A DNA stretch of 64,000 bases from Chlorops oryzae (Eukaryota > Arthropoda > Insecta > Diptera > Chloropidae). The notes beneath the pieces were generated by a model. The model saw only the letters and a list, made by a program, of their open reading frames with translations. It had not been told where the DNA came from and ran no database searches. The translations under genes and the position numbers were made by a program. The DNA is taken from positions 75,199,188 through 75,263,187 of the forward strand of contig CM035808.1 of NCBI GenBank assembly GCA_020466095.1, read 5' to 3'. Each line of letters starts with the position of its first letter. Position 1 is the stretch's first letter. Of the stretch, positions 1 to 8,930 are shown piece by piece.

Positions 1-603
1 AAAATCTCTTGTCAGCATACTTTCTGCCACAAACGCGTCCCGAGGTAAAAAAGGCTTGTTGAAGTCCATAAGTTCTCTATACTTTTCCGCGAAACGAAGA
101 ACGTATATCCCGCAGTCGTTTAAATTAGTTTGTTGGCTGCAATCCGGGTATATCAGTGGCATTGTCTCTTCGTTATATATTACTTTATCCTCCGGAAATC
201 TGCGTCTGGCTTCCCATTGGACTGCTCCTCTAATGTTTCTCGCTATACTGGTGGCATCGTGGGGACGTAGTGAATCGAAAATGTAAATTGTTGGCCAAGT
301 GATCACTGCCAGCATCCAATGATTATGAGCGTGGATAGGGATCATTACCGATTTGTAGTCAAAAATGCTAGTCCTATTCAAAAAACTGCTCAATCGTGTG
401 GCCATTTGGTCTGGGTACTGTTCCATCTTCTCCGTGCATGTATAGAAATGGGTGTCTAGCACATGGATTTCTTTCTTGACGCTCTTATTGATCAGCCATG
501 ACAGGAGTGCGTTTATATGGTCGTCATTTAACCAATTTGTTGCAGTAATATCCGTTAGCGCCGTCCAATCTATTTTTCTTATTTTTCCGTTTTTGGCTGC
601 CAT
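1..603 (-). CDS. Ulp1/SENP-like C48 cysteine protease, partial at window edge
   Basis: This frame runs from an ATG at 601-603 to base 1 without a stop (201 residues visible). It has the C48 fold signature in order: a WLND motif (residues 24-27), His95 in NHWMLAV, Asp110 in YIFDSLRP, Gln158 in CSQQTNLNDCG, and the nucleophile Cys164. All four catalytic positions of Ulp1/SENP SUMO proteases are present with family spacing. It follows the integrase end by about 160 nt in E1, in the place where errantiviruses carry env. The expected reaction is cleavage after a Gly-Gly of SUMO or a related modifier; the substrate is inferred. The C-terminus lies outside the window. No splice acceptor is obvious upstream. 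Confidence 0.85.
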   Translation of the reverse strand, partial: MAAKNGKIRKIDWTALTDITATNWLNDDHINALLSWLINKSVKKEIHVLDTHFYTCTEKMEQYPDQMATRLSSFLNRTSIFDYKSVMIPIHAHNHWMLAVITWPTIYIFDSLRPHDATSIARNIRGAVQWEARRRFPEDKVIYNEETMPLIYPDCSQQTNLNDCGIYVLRFAEKYRELMDFNKPFLPRDAFVAESMLTRDF

Positions 604-766
604 TGAATATTTGCGTTGCTCGTTTGTTGACGTGTCTTTAACTTATGGCAATTGTCTTTTATCGAAAAGACCTTTACTTTCATTTTTTGATGATCACTAT
701 AATAATAATTTGCTTTCATTCTTTCTTTTGTTTTTTTTTTTTTTTGTTGTTGCAATACGTTGTAAG

Positions 767-1132
767 TTATTGCATCGTTTTGCTGACTTTTGTGAACTGT
801 GGTTTAATTAGGTTGGTGTGAAATGTTTTTTCTTTTCCTTTAATTGACAATTTCACATTAACTGGAGTTGGTAGTGCCGTTATTTTGTATGGCCCTTCCC
901 AGATGGGTGACAATTTGTTTTTTCTCGTTTGATTTTTCAGCCAGACTTGGTCTCCTATTTTGAATTTGCGTTCTTTAGATTTCTTATCATAATATTTTTT
1001 GGACTTTTCTTTTGCCGTTTGCTGATTTTTTCGGACTAACTCATGTGTCCGCTGAATTTGAAATTTTAGTATCTTTGCATAGTCGTCCATATTGTATATA
1101 GGCTCTGGTTTCCTTTTCAAATTTACTGGCAA
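767..1132 (-). pseudogene. E1 integrase C-terminal part, frame-shifted from the rest of pol
   Basis: This 121-residue frame holds the C-terminal end of the E1 integrase, with a GDQVWLKN motif and a WEGPYKI motif typical of gypsy integrase C-termini, ending at 767. It aligns with the matching part of E3 at 16990-17523. It is in a different frame from the main integrase. Compared with E3, about 40 nt of the segment after the AMH motif are missing near 1165, which causes the shift. It belongs to pol and is not a separate gene. The run of T bases at 728-743 lies between it and the Ulp1 gene. Confidence 0.8.
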
Positions 1133-3305
1133 ATCTGATTCGAAACCAAAAAGAGTTTTGCAAGGCGTCGTGCATGGCGTTGTTTAGCCATTGATCCCAA
1201 TTACTTCCATCTTCTTTCGCAAAATTTCTTAGGAACTCCGCTAGAGGGCGGTGGCTCCTTTCGAGTGATCCGTTTGCTTGAGGGTGATATGGGGTTGTTT
1301 CCATCTTTTTAATTCCCAATAATTTGCATACCTCTTTAAATAATTTTGAAGTGAAATTTGTGCCATTGTCCGACACTAATACTCTGGGAATTCGGAATTT
1401 GGTTATGACTTCATTAAAGAATGCTTTACCTGCTGTTTCAGCCTCCGCATCAGGTAAAGCAGTACAAATAAAAAATTTTGAAAAATCGTCGATGAAGGTT
1501 AGAATGTATTTGTTTCCGCTAGTTGTTTCCGGCAAGGGACCTACCATGTCCATAAATATTTTGTCGAAGGGTGCATGTGCTATGTTGGTTATTACCATAG
1601 GCATTTTATCTATTCGGGAGCATTTATTCATTTGGCATAACTGACAGTTTTTAACGTAGTCTCTTATCTCTTTATGCATCCCATTCCATTTGTACTGTCG
1701 ACGAATGCGGAAATACGTTGTTAATGCTCCCTTATGACCACCTAAGGGCCCGTCATGAAATGTTTTTAGAACTTTCTTGATGTCCTCCTGGTCTGTTAAA
1801 AAGGTTGCCATATCCTCAATTTCTGCTGCTGCTTCGTTTATTGGTTGTGTTGTGGTGTTTTCTATAACTATCTCTGTTGTTTGGTTTTCGTTTTTTGCTT
1901 TGTTTTGTGCTCTAGTCACTACTGATATGCAATCTTCTGCGAAGGGTAGTCGACTTAGTGCATCCGCATTCAAATTCGCTTTTCCAGATTTATAGCAAAT
2001 TTCGAACTCATATTCAGAGAGCTTATGCCGGAATCGTGCTAATCGTGATGTTTGGTCCTTCAAATTAGCAATACCTTTTAATGGTTTATGATCGGTAAAA
2101 ATCGTGAATTGTCGTCCTAAAAGATAGCATCTGAAATTATTTGTAGCCCAGACAATTGCGAGAAATTCTTTCTCTATGGTTGAATATCGTTTTTCGGTGT
2201 TGTTTAAAGCGCGACTAGCGAATGCAATGGGATGGTCTTCTCCAGGATTTCCTTGCGATAGGACTGCTCCTAAGGCCTCATTGCTTGCGTCTGTTGTTAA
2301 TACGAACGGCTTTGAAAAATCTGCATATGTTAAAAGTGGAGGGCTTATTATTGCTCCTTTCAAGGCTTCCACTGACTTCTGGCAGTTTTCTGTCCAAACG
2401 AAGTTCATATCCTTTTTTAATAATGACGTTAGTGGCAGTAACAATTCTGCTGCGTTTGGAATAAATTTTCTATAGTTATTTGCCGGTCCCAAGAATGCCT
2501 GTAACTCCTTTTTGTTTTTCGGGATTGGGAAATTTTTTACGCATTCTACTTTCCCAGGGTCTGGTAGCACGCCTCTTTCTGAACATTTATGACCCAAATA
2601 GATTACTTCTCTGCGCAAAAATTGACACTTTTCCGTTTGTATTTTTAGTTGATTCTCCCTTAGTGCCTGCAACACTTTCCTTAAACGCAACTCATGTTCG
2701 GTAAGGTTTCTCCCGTATATGACAATATCATCCAAATACACGAAACAGTCGACCCCTTGTAGACCAGTTAACACATTGTTCATTATTCTCTGAAATGTTG
2801 CTGGGGCTCCAGTTAGTCCGAATGGCATTCGTATGAACTCATAGTGTCCCATTCCTGTGCTAAATGCAGTTTTCTCTCTGTCAATTTCATCCAAAAGTAC
2901 TTGATGATACCCGCTTGCTAGATCCAACGTTGTAAAATATCTGCTGCAGCCCAATTGATCGAGAATTTCGTCGATTCGTGGTATTGGAAATATTTGTTTT
3001 ATTGTTTGTTCATTTAATTGCCGAAAATCTACTACCAATCGCCATTTCTTTGTACCATCCGCACCTGCTTTTTTCGGTACCAAAATAATTGGAGCGTTCC
3101 ATGGAGATTTGCTCGGGGCTATGATTCCTTGCTCCAGCATTTCTTTTACCTGTTTGTTAATTTCTGTTTTGTGGGCTTCGGGAAGGCGATATTGCCGGAT
3201 GTTGACTGGTGCTTTTCCGATCACCGTTGGTATTTCTGCTTTATAACATTTGTGTGGCTGAGTGCATCTCCTTTTATATGGAACACATCTGCAAAGTCCT
3301 TGCAT
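1041..3305 (-). pseudogene. pol: E1 pol: reverse transcriptase, RNase H, integrase
   Basis: This 754-residue frame holds most of pol. The RT has LDLASGYHQ (127-135) and the catalytic YLDD (190-193). RNase H begins with TDASNEALGAVL (338-349) and continues to NADALSR (446-452). The integrase has a His517/His524/Cys554/Cys557 zinc site and an acidic triad Asp586, Asp646, Glu682 with a DX35E spacing. The catalytic residues are intact, so the damage is from frame breaks: one base appears missing near 3237, separating it from the protease frame, and the end runs out of frame near 1165. It copies RNA into DNA and integrates it in the nucleus. Confidence 0.9.
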
Positions 3306-4723
3306 ATCGCAAAAAGGGACTGTCGCTCTTCCTCATTCAAAGTATCATTCAACCGCAATGTGTTTATTATTGTATTCAATCTTTCCTCTGACGGTCTATC
3401 TTCGCATACGTTAATTGTTGAATATTCTCGTGTTTGGTAGTCTTCAAAAAGTGAAAAATCTAAATGTTTTCCTTTTTCTAAGTTCACTTTGGTTTCTGAT
3501 GCGTTTAGTACTGTTATATATCCAATTCCTTCTCTTGGTTTCGTTAACGTTTCACCTACATACACCTTTGGGTAAATTTCCATCTTGTGTACCACTAATT
3601 CGTCTGCCAGTAGTCCCGTGTTAATTGGGATTATTCTGGTCGCTCGGGGTGGGATTGTGACAGTCGTTGCTATACAAATCCGTGATCCTCGCTTCAATGA
3701 TGTTAGTGGTAGCGTTGATGTCTGACTGCCTTTTACTTTAAAGGTCAATCGTTTCCTGATTGTGTCCATAATGGTTCTATTCCAGAGCATGTCTCGCCCA
3801 AGGAGTCCATCTGCTGGTAGAGTGCTATTGTATGGTACCACATGCAATTTAAATTGTAATTCAGGATTTTCTTCATGCTGAATATTTATTGATCCAATTG
3901 TTCGAGTATCGCCTCCGAATGCTCCTCTTAAAAACTTCTTCTCATCGTCGTTTATTAGAGTACTTTTAGCTAAGACTTCTCTTTTAACCAAACTTGTATC
4001 GGCTCCTGAATCAACTAATAAGGTGATTTTTCCATCGATAGCCTGTTGACAGGGTATTTCGATGTAAGCATCCTCTTGTGGTGCATTCGCTGAAGCGTAC
4101 ATTATGAGTTTACTAAATTCATTTATAACCATTTGTTTTCCTTTTGATCGAACCATGCTTAATTTTCGCCATACTTTTATTAATAGTGTAATGATTATCA
4201 AAATCCACTCGCACAGGTAGCTTTTTGCTGCACTTGTTATTTCAAAGTAATTATATTGCGTTTGTTTGCCTTGGCATGGCTTAGTTCTTTCCGTTTCCCA
4301 TATATTGTACGTATGATTTTGTATCGTGTCGCTAAATGAAACCTTTTTATTCGACTTTCGTGTTTGCCTTCTTGAATTTTCTTTGTTGTTGTCGAATTTA
4401 ATCTGCATTAGTTTTCGTAGCTCGGATTCCATTTCCTCTTCGCCGGATATACTTTCTTCGTTATTTTTTGATTTTTCCTGATTACCTTTCCAACTAGATA
4501 TTTGTTTTTTATTTTTATCATCTGCGAATTCTGCCCAGTTTTTTCGTCGTATGCATGGTTTTGATTTTTGTGTCGTCTGAGGGGCAGATTGTGGCCTCTT
4601 TTTACTAATTAGTTGGGCATTCCAGTCTGTTGGCCAAGACTGGGCCGTGGTGCGTTTCCCGAATTCTGTTGTTGCTGAGGACAGTTTCTCGAGATGTGTC
4701 CCAATCCTTGGCACTTGAAACAT
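3221..4723 (-). pseudogene. E1 Gag-Pol linker and aspartic protease
   Basis: This 500-residue frame overlaps the end of gag by 115 nt in the -1 frame, so it is expected to be made by ribosomal frameshifting. A charged linker (about 40-160) is followed by a hydrophobic segment (about 168-184, with WILIIITLLI) and then the aspartic protease with LLVDSGAD (DSGAD at 238-242). It should join RT directly, as in E5, but a one-base loss near 3237 ends the frame. The membrane-type segment before the protease recurs in E5 and probably E2 and is unusual for Gag-Pol. There is no methionine start; the nominal start is only the edge of the open frame. Confidence 0.85.
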
Positions 4724-6351
4724 CGAATATCTGATCGGCTGTTGTTTCTATTTAAATTTTGGTTTGAATTTTGCGTGGTTGTCGTTCGTTGTGGTGGTTG
4801 CGGTACTTCTCTTTGTCGTGCATTACCTCGCAAGCAGAAATTATTTGTGCTATGTCCTCTTACTCCACAACGATCGCAAAACAAGCTACCTTGCTTTTTT
4901 CTACAATTTTCGACGGTATGCCCGTGGCGTGAACAGTAGGTGCACATCGGTAGCATCTCTGGCGGTTTGTACTTTTCTGCTTTAGTTATAGTTGTACTTG
5001 CATGACAATTTGGCCCTTCTTCATGCCCATAAGTCCCACATGGCCTACATAATGGTGTGTTCCGTCTTTTGTAGCAAATATCCCATAAGTGGCCGATTTC
5101 CTTGCAGAACGAGCATGCTAAGTCCGTTTGCACAGGCATCACATGTAGCGCGTTTGTATTCACTGTCGTTGTTTGAGCAGCATTAGGAGCTCTTAGTCTT
5201 AACAGTTCTTCCAACTTGTTCGCTGATTCGATTAGCTCCTTAATGCTTGTTCCTGTTAATTTATTTGCTATTTTGTCGTCTCTTAGACCGGTAAGGAATC
5301 GTCTCGCTGTCAAATCATGATATTCGCACAAAGAAGATTTGGCCTCTGGGCCATTCCATTTTTCTTTGATCGCCGCTTCTGCCTCATTGAGATAGGTCTC
5401 CATTCGGGCTCCGAACAGACTCGCTCGCTCTCCTTCTCTTTGAAAACTAGTATCAATATCCAATCTTATATCTTCCAAAGTCCTCCTTGATGCATATGTG
5501 TTCTTCACGAAATGACTCATTTCGTCTAAATTGTTAAATTTCTTGGAATTCATTCTTTCAAACGCGTCTCCTGTCAACCGTTGTTTGATAGCGTTTATAA
5601 CTCCCTGTAAGTGCTCATCATCGACAGTAGATTTAAGAATTTCACATCCTCCGACAAATTTCAGTACCTCCTCCTTAAGTCCTGGCCCTCTTGCTCCCGA
5701 AAAATATGGAACTAAGAGATGCGCACTTCGAATCGCTTCATTTATATTTGTTGCCATTTTAATGTTAATATTAGGAACTGGCTGTTGTGTTGGATTTTTA
5801 GGTTGCTGCGTAGGAATTTCTAACGTTCGTCTTGTTGGAAGCGGGGATGTTTCGCAGATTATTCGCAGCTCTCGTTTAAGGTTACCTATTTCCACCCTGA
5901 GATACTGAACCTCCTTTTCTTTCTCCTTGAGAGCTGCTTTGTCGTGTTCTATGGACTCTGATACGTCTGCTCCGACTACTTCCTTCAGAGCTTCTCTCAG
6001 AGATTCGTTTTGTTGTTCAGACTCTTCTATTAGCAGTGTCTCTTGATCTATTCTATTTCTTAAGGCCTTGCAATTCTTTTGAAGATAACCTACCGTTTCT
6101 TCTAATAATCGAATTTTTTCCTTGGCAGCTTCGTTCAATACGCTCACCGAACTTTTTGATTGCTCTATCAAAAACACTGCCTCTTCTAGCTGGTTAAAAC
6201 GGGATAACGCTACTTGGTTGGTTATTAACGTCAAAAATTCTCTATTTGGATTGATTTCTCTAATTAATTCCCACGCCTCTGCTTGAATAGTGCTAGCGTG
6301 TCCCTCTGATTCCTTCAATTTTTGTTTTAACATATCACACTCTTTTTCCAT
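4609..6351 (-). CDS. gag: E1 Gag with coiled coil and five CCHC zinc knuckles
   Basis: This intact 580-residue frame starts at an ATG about 98 nt downstream of the leader ATG/splice-donor motif. Residues 1-170 are rich in Glu, Lys and Leu with heptad-like spacing, so a coiled coil is likely. Residues about 200-390 look like a retrotransposon capsid. Five CX2CX4HX4-5C knuckles follow at 413-426, 435-449, 470-483, 492-506 and 544-557. Classic errantivirus Gags usually lack such knuckles, so five is remarkable. E2, E3 and E5 carry decayed versions of the same layout. It should form cytoplasmic particles and bind the element RNA. Confidence 0.88.
   Translation of the reverse strand: MEKECDMLKQKLKESEGHASTIQAEAWELIREINPNREFLTLITNQVALSRFNQLEEAVFLIEQSKSSVSVLNEAAKEKIRLLEETVGYLQKNCKALRNRIDQETLLIEESEQQNESLREALKEVVGADVSESIEHDKAALKEKEKEVQYLRVEIGNLKRELRIICETSPLPTRRTLEIPTQQPKNPTQQPVPNINIKMATNINEAIRSAHLLVPYFSGARGPGLKEEVLKFVGGCEILKSTVDDEHLQGVINAIKQRLTGDAFERMNSKKFNNLDEMSHFVKNTYASRRTLEDIRLDIDTSFQREGERASLFGARMETYLNEAEAAIKEKWNGPEAKSSLCEYHDLTARRFLTGLRDDKIANKLTGTSIKELIESANKLEELLRLRAPNAAQTTTVNTNALHVMPVQTDLACSFCKEIGHLWDICYKRRNTPLCRPCGTYGHEEGPNCHASTTITKAEKYKPPEMLPMCTYCSRHGHTVENCRKKQGSLFCDRCGVRGHSTNNFCLRGNARQREVPQPPQRTTTTQNSNQNLNRNNSRSDIRCFKCQGLGHISRNCPQQQQNSGNAPRPSLGQQTGMPN
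4622..4660 (-). promoter_or_regulatory. E1 gag-pol -1 frameshift site (GGGAAAC plus hairpin)
   Basis: On the minus strand GGGAAAC (4654-4660) lies in the correct phase for a -1 slip (G GGA AAC in the gag frame), and the shifted frame continues into the protease frame. Ten bases downstream a hairpin with a perfect 7-bp stem (CCAGTCT with AGACTGG, 8-base loop) occupies 4622-4643. The gag stop follows within about 15 nt. The same hairpin exists in E2 with a compensating base-pair change. Confidence 0.75.
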
Positions 6352-6440
6352 AAAAATTAATTTCTATACGGATGCTCTCCGTTTGATGTATCAAAACAAA
6401 ATATATACCTAAGGTATTAAATATGTATATGTTTGTTTGA

Positions 6441-6450
6441 ACTTACCATT
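6441..6450 (-). promoter_or_regulatory. E1 leader ATG fused to a splice donor (AATG|GTAAGT)
   Basis: The minus strand reads AATGGTAAGT, an ATG followed at once by a consensus 5' splice site, about 98 nt upstream of the gag ATG. The same motif is present in E2 (8921-8930) and E3 (22550-22559). Errantiviruses make env from a spliced RNA. Here the leader could supply the donor, and perhaps the start codon, for the 3' gene (Ulp1 or env); that use is inference. Confidence 0.65.
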
Positions 6451-6640
6451 GTCGGCTTGCTGCAATGTTGTTGCTTCGGTTTTCAGGACTTTTTTGCGTA
6501 TTAATTGATTTATGTCGTTTTATTATCATATAATTTTGGAATAACCTTGGTTTTCTCATGTAAACCTTAATAAGTTGAATTGTTAAGGTGTCCTTTGGAG
6601 TTATCAACTCTCCCAGACCCTTCCCCCTCTTAAAAAAGTT

Positions 6641-6688
6641 TCCTACCGGCTGCGCCATAAATGTTGTATCATCCTACCGGCTGCGCCA
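6641..6688 (-). other. E1 primer binding site for tRNA-Ser, present twice
   Basis: TGGCGCAGCCGGTAGGA on the minus strand is complementary to the 3' end of Drosophila tRNA-Ser including CCA. It occurs at 6672-6688, four bases inside the LTR, and again at 6641-6657, as part of a 31-bp direct duplication that also copies the first bases of the LTR edge. Confidence 0.85.
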
Positions 6689-6969
6689 TAAATGTTGTGT
6701 CGTCTAGGGAGCGCGTCTAAGTAGCTTAACGCAAGGAATTACTCGAGACCGTTTAATATTGAATATAGCATTTATTGATTTACTTTAAGGCGTAACATTA
6801 AATCCTTAAGCTAACTTACTTTTATGAGCTATTCCCTAGCTAACACGGAGATCCACACTTCAACGTCCTGGCTCGTGAGTAGGTGCGTTAAAGTTGAGAT
6901 CTACTAAATACTTCGGTTCACGGTTCTGATCGTAGTCCTCCTCCAGTGCACGAATCTCAGTTTAAATAA

Positions 6970-7209
6970 AGAGATATTGCTGTTCTAGCAATATCGGTTG
7001 TTGCGACACTCTTCTGGGTCATCTCGATTGTTGTTGTTGCGTGCTGCTGTTGCTTAATACTTCTAGCGTCAGCTTTATTCCAGTCTTCAAGAGATATTGC
7101 TGTTCTAGCAATATCGGTTGTTGCGACACTCTTCTGGGTCATCTCGATTGTTGTTGTTGCGTGCTGCTGTTGCTTAATACTTCTAACGTCAGCTTTATTC
7201 CAGTCTTCA
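6970..7209. repeat. 120-bp tandem duplication inside the E1 LTR
   Basis: Two adjacent copies (6970-7089 and 7090-7209) differ at about one position (TAGCGTC versus TAACGTC). Each copy contains the palindrome that lies upstream of the TATA-like box, so the duplication doubles this upstream element. Confidence 0.92.
6973..6995 (-). promoter_or_regulatory. Palindrome upstream of the LTR TATA box (E1)
   Basis: GATATTGC and GCAATATC arms surround a short centre, just upstream of the TATA-like box; it is repeated at 7093-7115. Related palindromes occupy 29665-29689 and 44376-44400 in other LTRs. A dimeric factor binding site is a reasonable guess. Confidence 0.55.
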
Positions 7210-7547
7210 CCTGCTACGTGTTGTTGTTATTATTATTATTGGAGCAGGTCAGTATTTAAGACGATGAACTTCTTGTGCATAGCTTATGCGACATAATTGC
7301 TGACTAGCTGTTTCGGCCATTTCGTCTTGCCGCTCACTCGCCCGATCCAATCGTCTGATGTTCTTAGTATTTGCGATCATTGGCTTTGATTGTTTACGTC
7401 AGCGTTGTTTTATTGATTCTGAACGCCGGTGTTTTCGTTGTTGTACTTTATCGCATATCGAAATAAGGTATAAGAACTGTTTGTGCGGTTGTGACACACA
7501 ACACCTGAATCAGTTCCTTTTTTCAACACAGCTGACTTGATCACACT

Positions 7548-8092
7548 TTAATCCTGCCCAGTGTCCACTAACAAGGCAACCCTATCATTTTCAGCTTGTA
7601 CACAAGGAAATGCTATAAACGGGTCATCTGACACTAATCTTAAACACTGCGTATTTAAGTTTTGTGGTCTATTTCTAATCAGTTTCCTACAAGGTTCTTT
7701 TATCTGCCTATTTAACCATTTGCTTATTTCGTTGCTCAAACTAAATAAATTTTCCTTTAAAATTGCGAAGATATGTAACACAAAAGATAAAAATAAAACC
7801 AAAAACTGGTTCTTATCTTCGTTTTTACTTTTTTCAAATTCAACAATGTTCTTAGTGTTTCTACATTTTGGGAATGAGAATAAGTTATTACTTGTGCTTG
7901 TTCATCTAATTTTGATGGTTTTAAAAATTTTAAAGTTTTAAATTCTCTGTTAATAACTGGCATATCACTTTCGTAAAAAGGAACCACGACATTGTCGTTG
8001 AAATGAGTCCTATGTTTTTTCTTTTTTATAAACATTATTTTTTTACTGTCTATTTTTATACATCTGATCTGTTTTTCTTTTTCAAAATTCAT
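7548..8092 (-). pseudogene. E2 Gag-Pol linker and start of protease
   Basis: Two overlapping frames hold a lysine-rich linker, a hydrophobic stretch (FWFYFYLLCYIS, near 7780-7815) and the protease start, which ends in LLVDTG at the E1 insertion point. The order matches E1, including the hydrophobic segment before the protease. A frame change around 7780 separates the two parts, so it is a pseudogene even without the E1 insertion. Confidence 0.7.
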
Positions 8093-8247
8093 GCCATTTA
8101 TAGCTTTCTGTTCCTCCTCTACATTATCTCAAAAATCTTATTTATGTCTAATTCCTCTAATTCTTTATAATTCTTTGACTTTTCTACTGTTGTATTCAAA
8201 TTTAACACTTGATTTCGCCCTTGATATGCTCGACCTGTCTGAGCATT

Positions 8248-8269
8248 CCGGTCTGTCGGCCAAGACCGG
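8248..8269 (-). promoter_or_regulatory. E2 copy of the frameshift hairpin, with compensatory change
   Basis: The stem is CCGGTCT with AGACCGG, again 7 bp around an 8-base loop. Relative to E1 an A-T pair has become G-C on both sides, which keeps the pairing. The slippery site upstream has decayed to GCAAAAC-like sequence. Confidence 0.7.
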
Positions 8270-8536
8270 GTCGCGGGGGGTTTTGCTGATTGTAAAAATT
8301 AAAATTTCTTGTGCTATTTAAATAAAAATTGTTTGCCATAAACTTATAAATTGATTTTCCCTGTTTCGACTTTCTCCTCTATTAGATTGTGCCCCATTCT
8401 GGTACTGCCTTGCTTCCGTAATATTCTTTATCTTTTTTCGTGTGCAAAATATGTTACTCTTGTCAACATTCATTCCACAAATTTTACAAAAAAAAATTCT
8501 CATCTTACTGAAACACGAGTGCCCATTTCTTCCGCA

Positions 8537-8899
8537 CTAAGTACATGATTTCAAAATTTGACTTGTAGTCCTCATATTGCACCGTACGCTATATTCATGA
8601 CCATACTGGTGACAACTTGTGCAATAAGGTGTGCTCCTTCTTTTTAAGCAGAATTCCCAAGAATGACTTTCAATCTTGCAAAAAGAACAACGAATTTGCT
8701 GATTTTCTACTAAGGGTGTTTTATCTACAAATTTATTAGCATAACATCTTCTAAAATTTTCTGCATAATCCTCAAAATCCTTTGCTATTGCTACCATTGT
8801 TAAATCAATCGGAGAGATTTTTTGATGTGTTGTAGGGGTTAAGTTCATTTTCCGTTTCGAATTAATAAGAATTTTTCTATCAGACAGGACTCCGAGCAA
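8537..8899 (-). pseudogene. E2 Gag fragment with zinc knuckles
   Basis: This 120-residue frame includes CSFCKIESHSWEFC and CTSCHQYGHEYSVRC, matching knuckles one and two of E1 Gag, and ends soon after. The upstream N-terminal part does not align with the E1 coiled coil, so most of gag is deleted. The stretch 8270-8536 holds the decayed remaining nucleocapsid. Confidence 0.7.
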
Positions 8900-8920
8900 T
8901 TAAATTGAATAAAAATTTTT

Positions 8921-8930
8921 ACTAACCATT
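8921..8930 (-). promoter_or_regulatory. E2 leader ATG fused to a splice donor (AATG|GTTAGT)
   Basis: The minus strand reads AATGGTTAGT, matching the E1 and E3 leader motifs. The leader from 8931 to 9519 shows nothing else that I can recognise. Confidence 0.55.

Larger units (their letters stand above)
1..7545 (-). mobile_element. E1: gypsy-type LTR retrotransposon with Ulp1 gene, 3' LTR outside window
   Basis: Read on the minus strand, the order is 5' LTR (6693-7545), primer binding site for tRNA-Ser, gag, protease, RT-RNaseH-integrase, and an Ulp1-like protease still open at base 1. There is no env gene between integrase and the Ulp1 gene. Pol has two frame breaks (near 3237 and near 1165), so this copy cannot make a full Gag-Pol, while gag and the visible Ulp1 frame are open. 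The element interrupts the protease region of E2 at about 7546. The tRNA-Ser primer and pol sequence resemble the 17.6/297 side of insect gypsy elements. The zinc-knuckle Gag and Ulp1 gene do not fit any family I know. Confidence 0.85.
6693..7545 (-). repeat. E1 5' LTR
   Basis: The 853-bp LTR is bounded by TG and CA next to the primer binding site and ends where E2 protease sequence resumes. On the minus strand it holds a TTTATTTAAA TATA-like box near 6962-6971, a palindrome just upstream of it, and an AATAAA poly(A) signal near 6770-6776. A 120-bp segment is duplicated in tandem. The 3' partner lies outside the window, so the outer edge is set only by the TG and by the return of E2 sequence. 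Confidence 0.75.

Noticed and set aside
6957..7259. Short frames on both strands in the E1 LTR
   Set aside because: They come from the 120-bp tandem duplication and trinucleotide-rich sequence, not from a gene.
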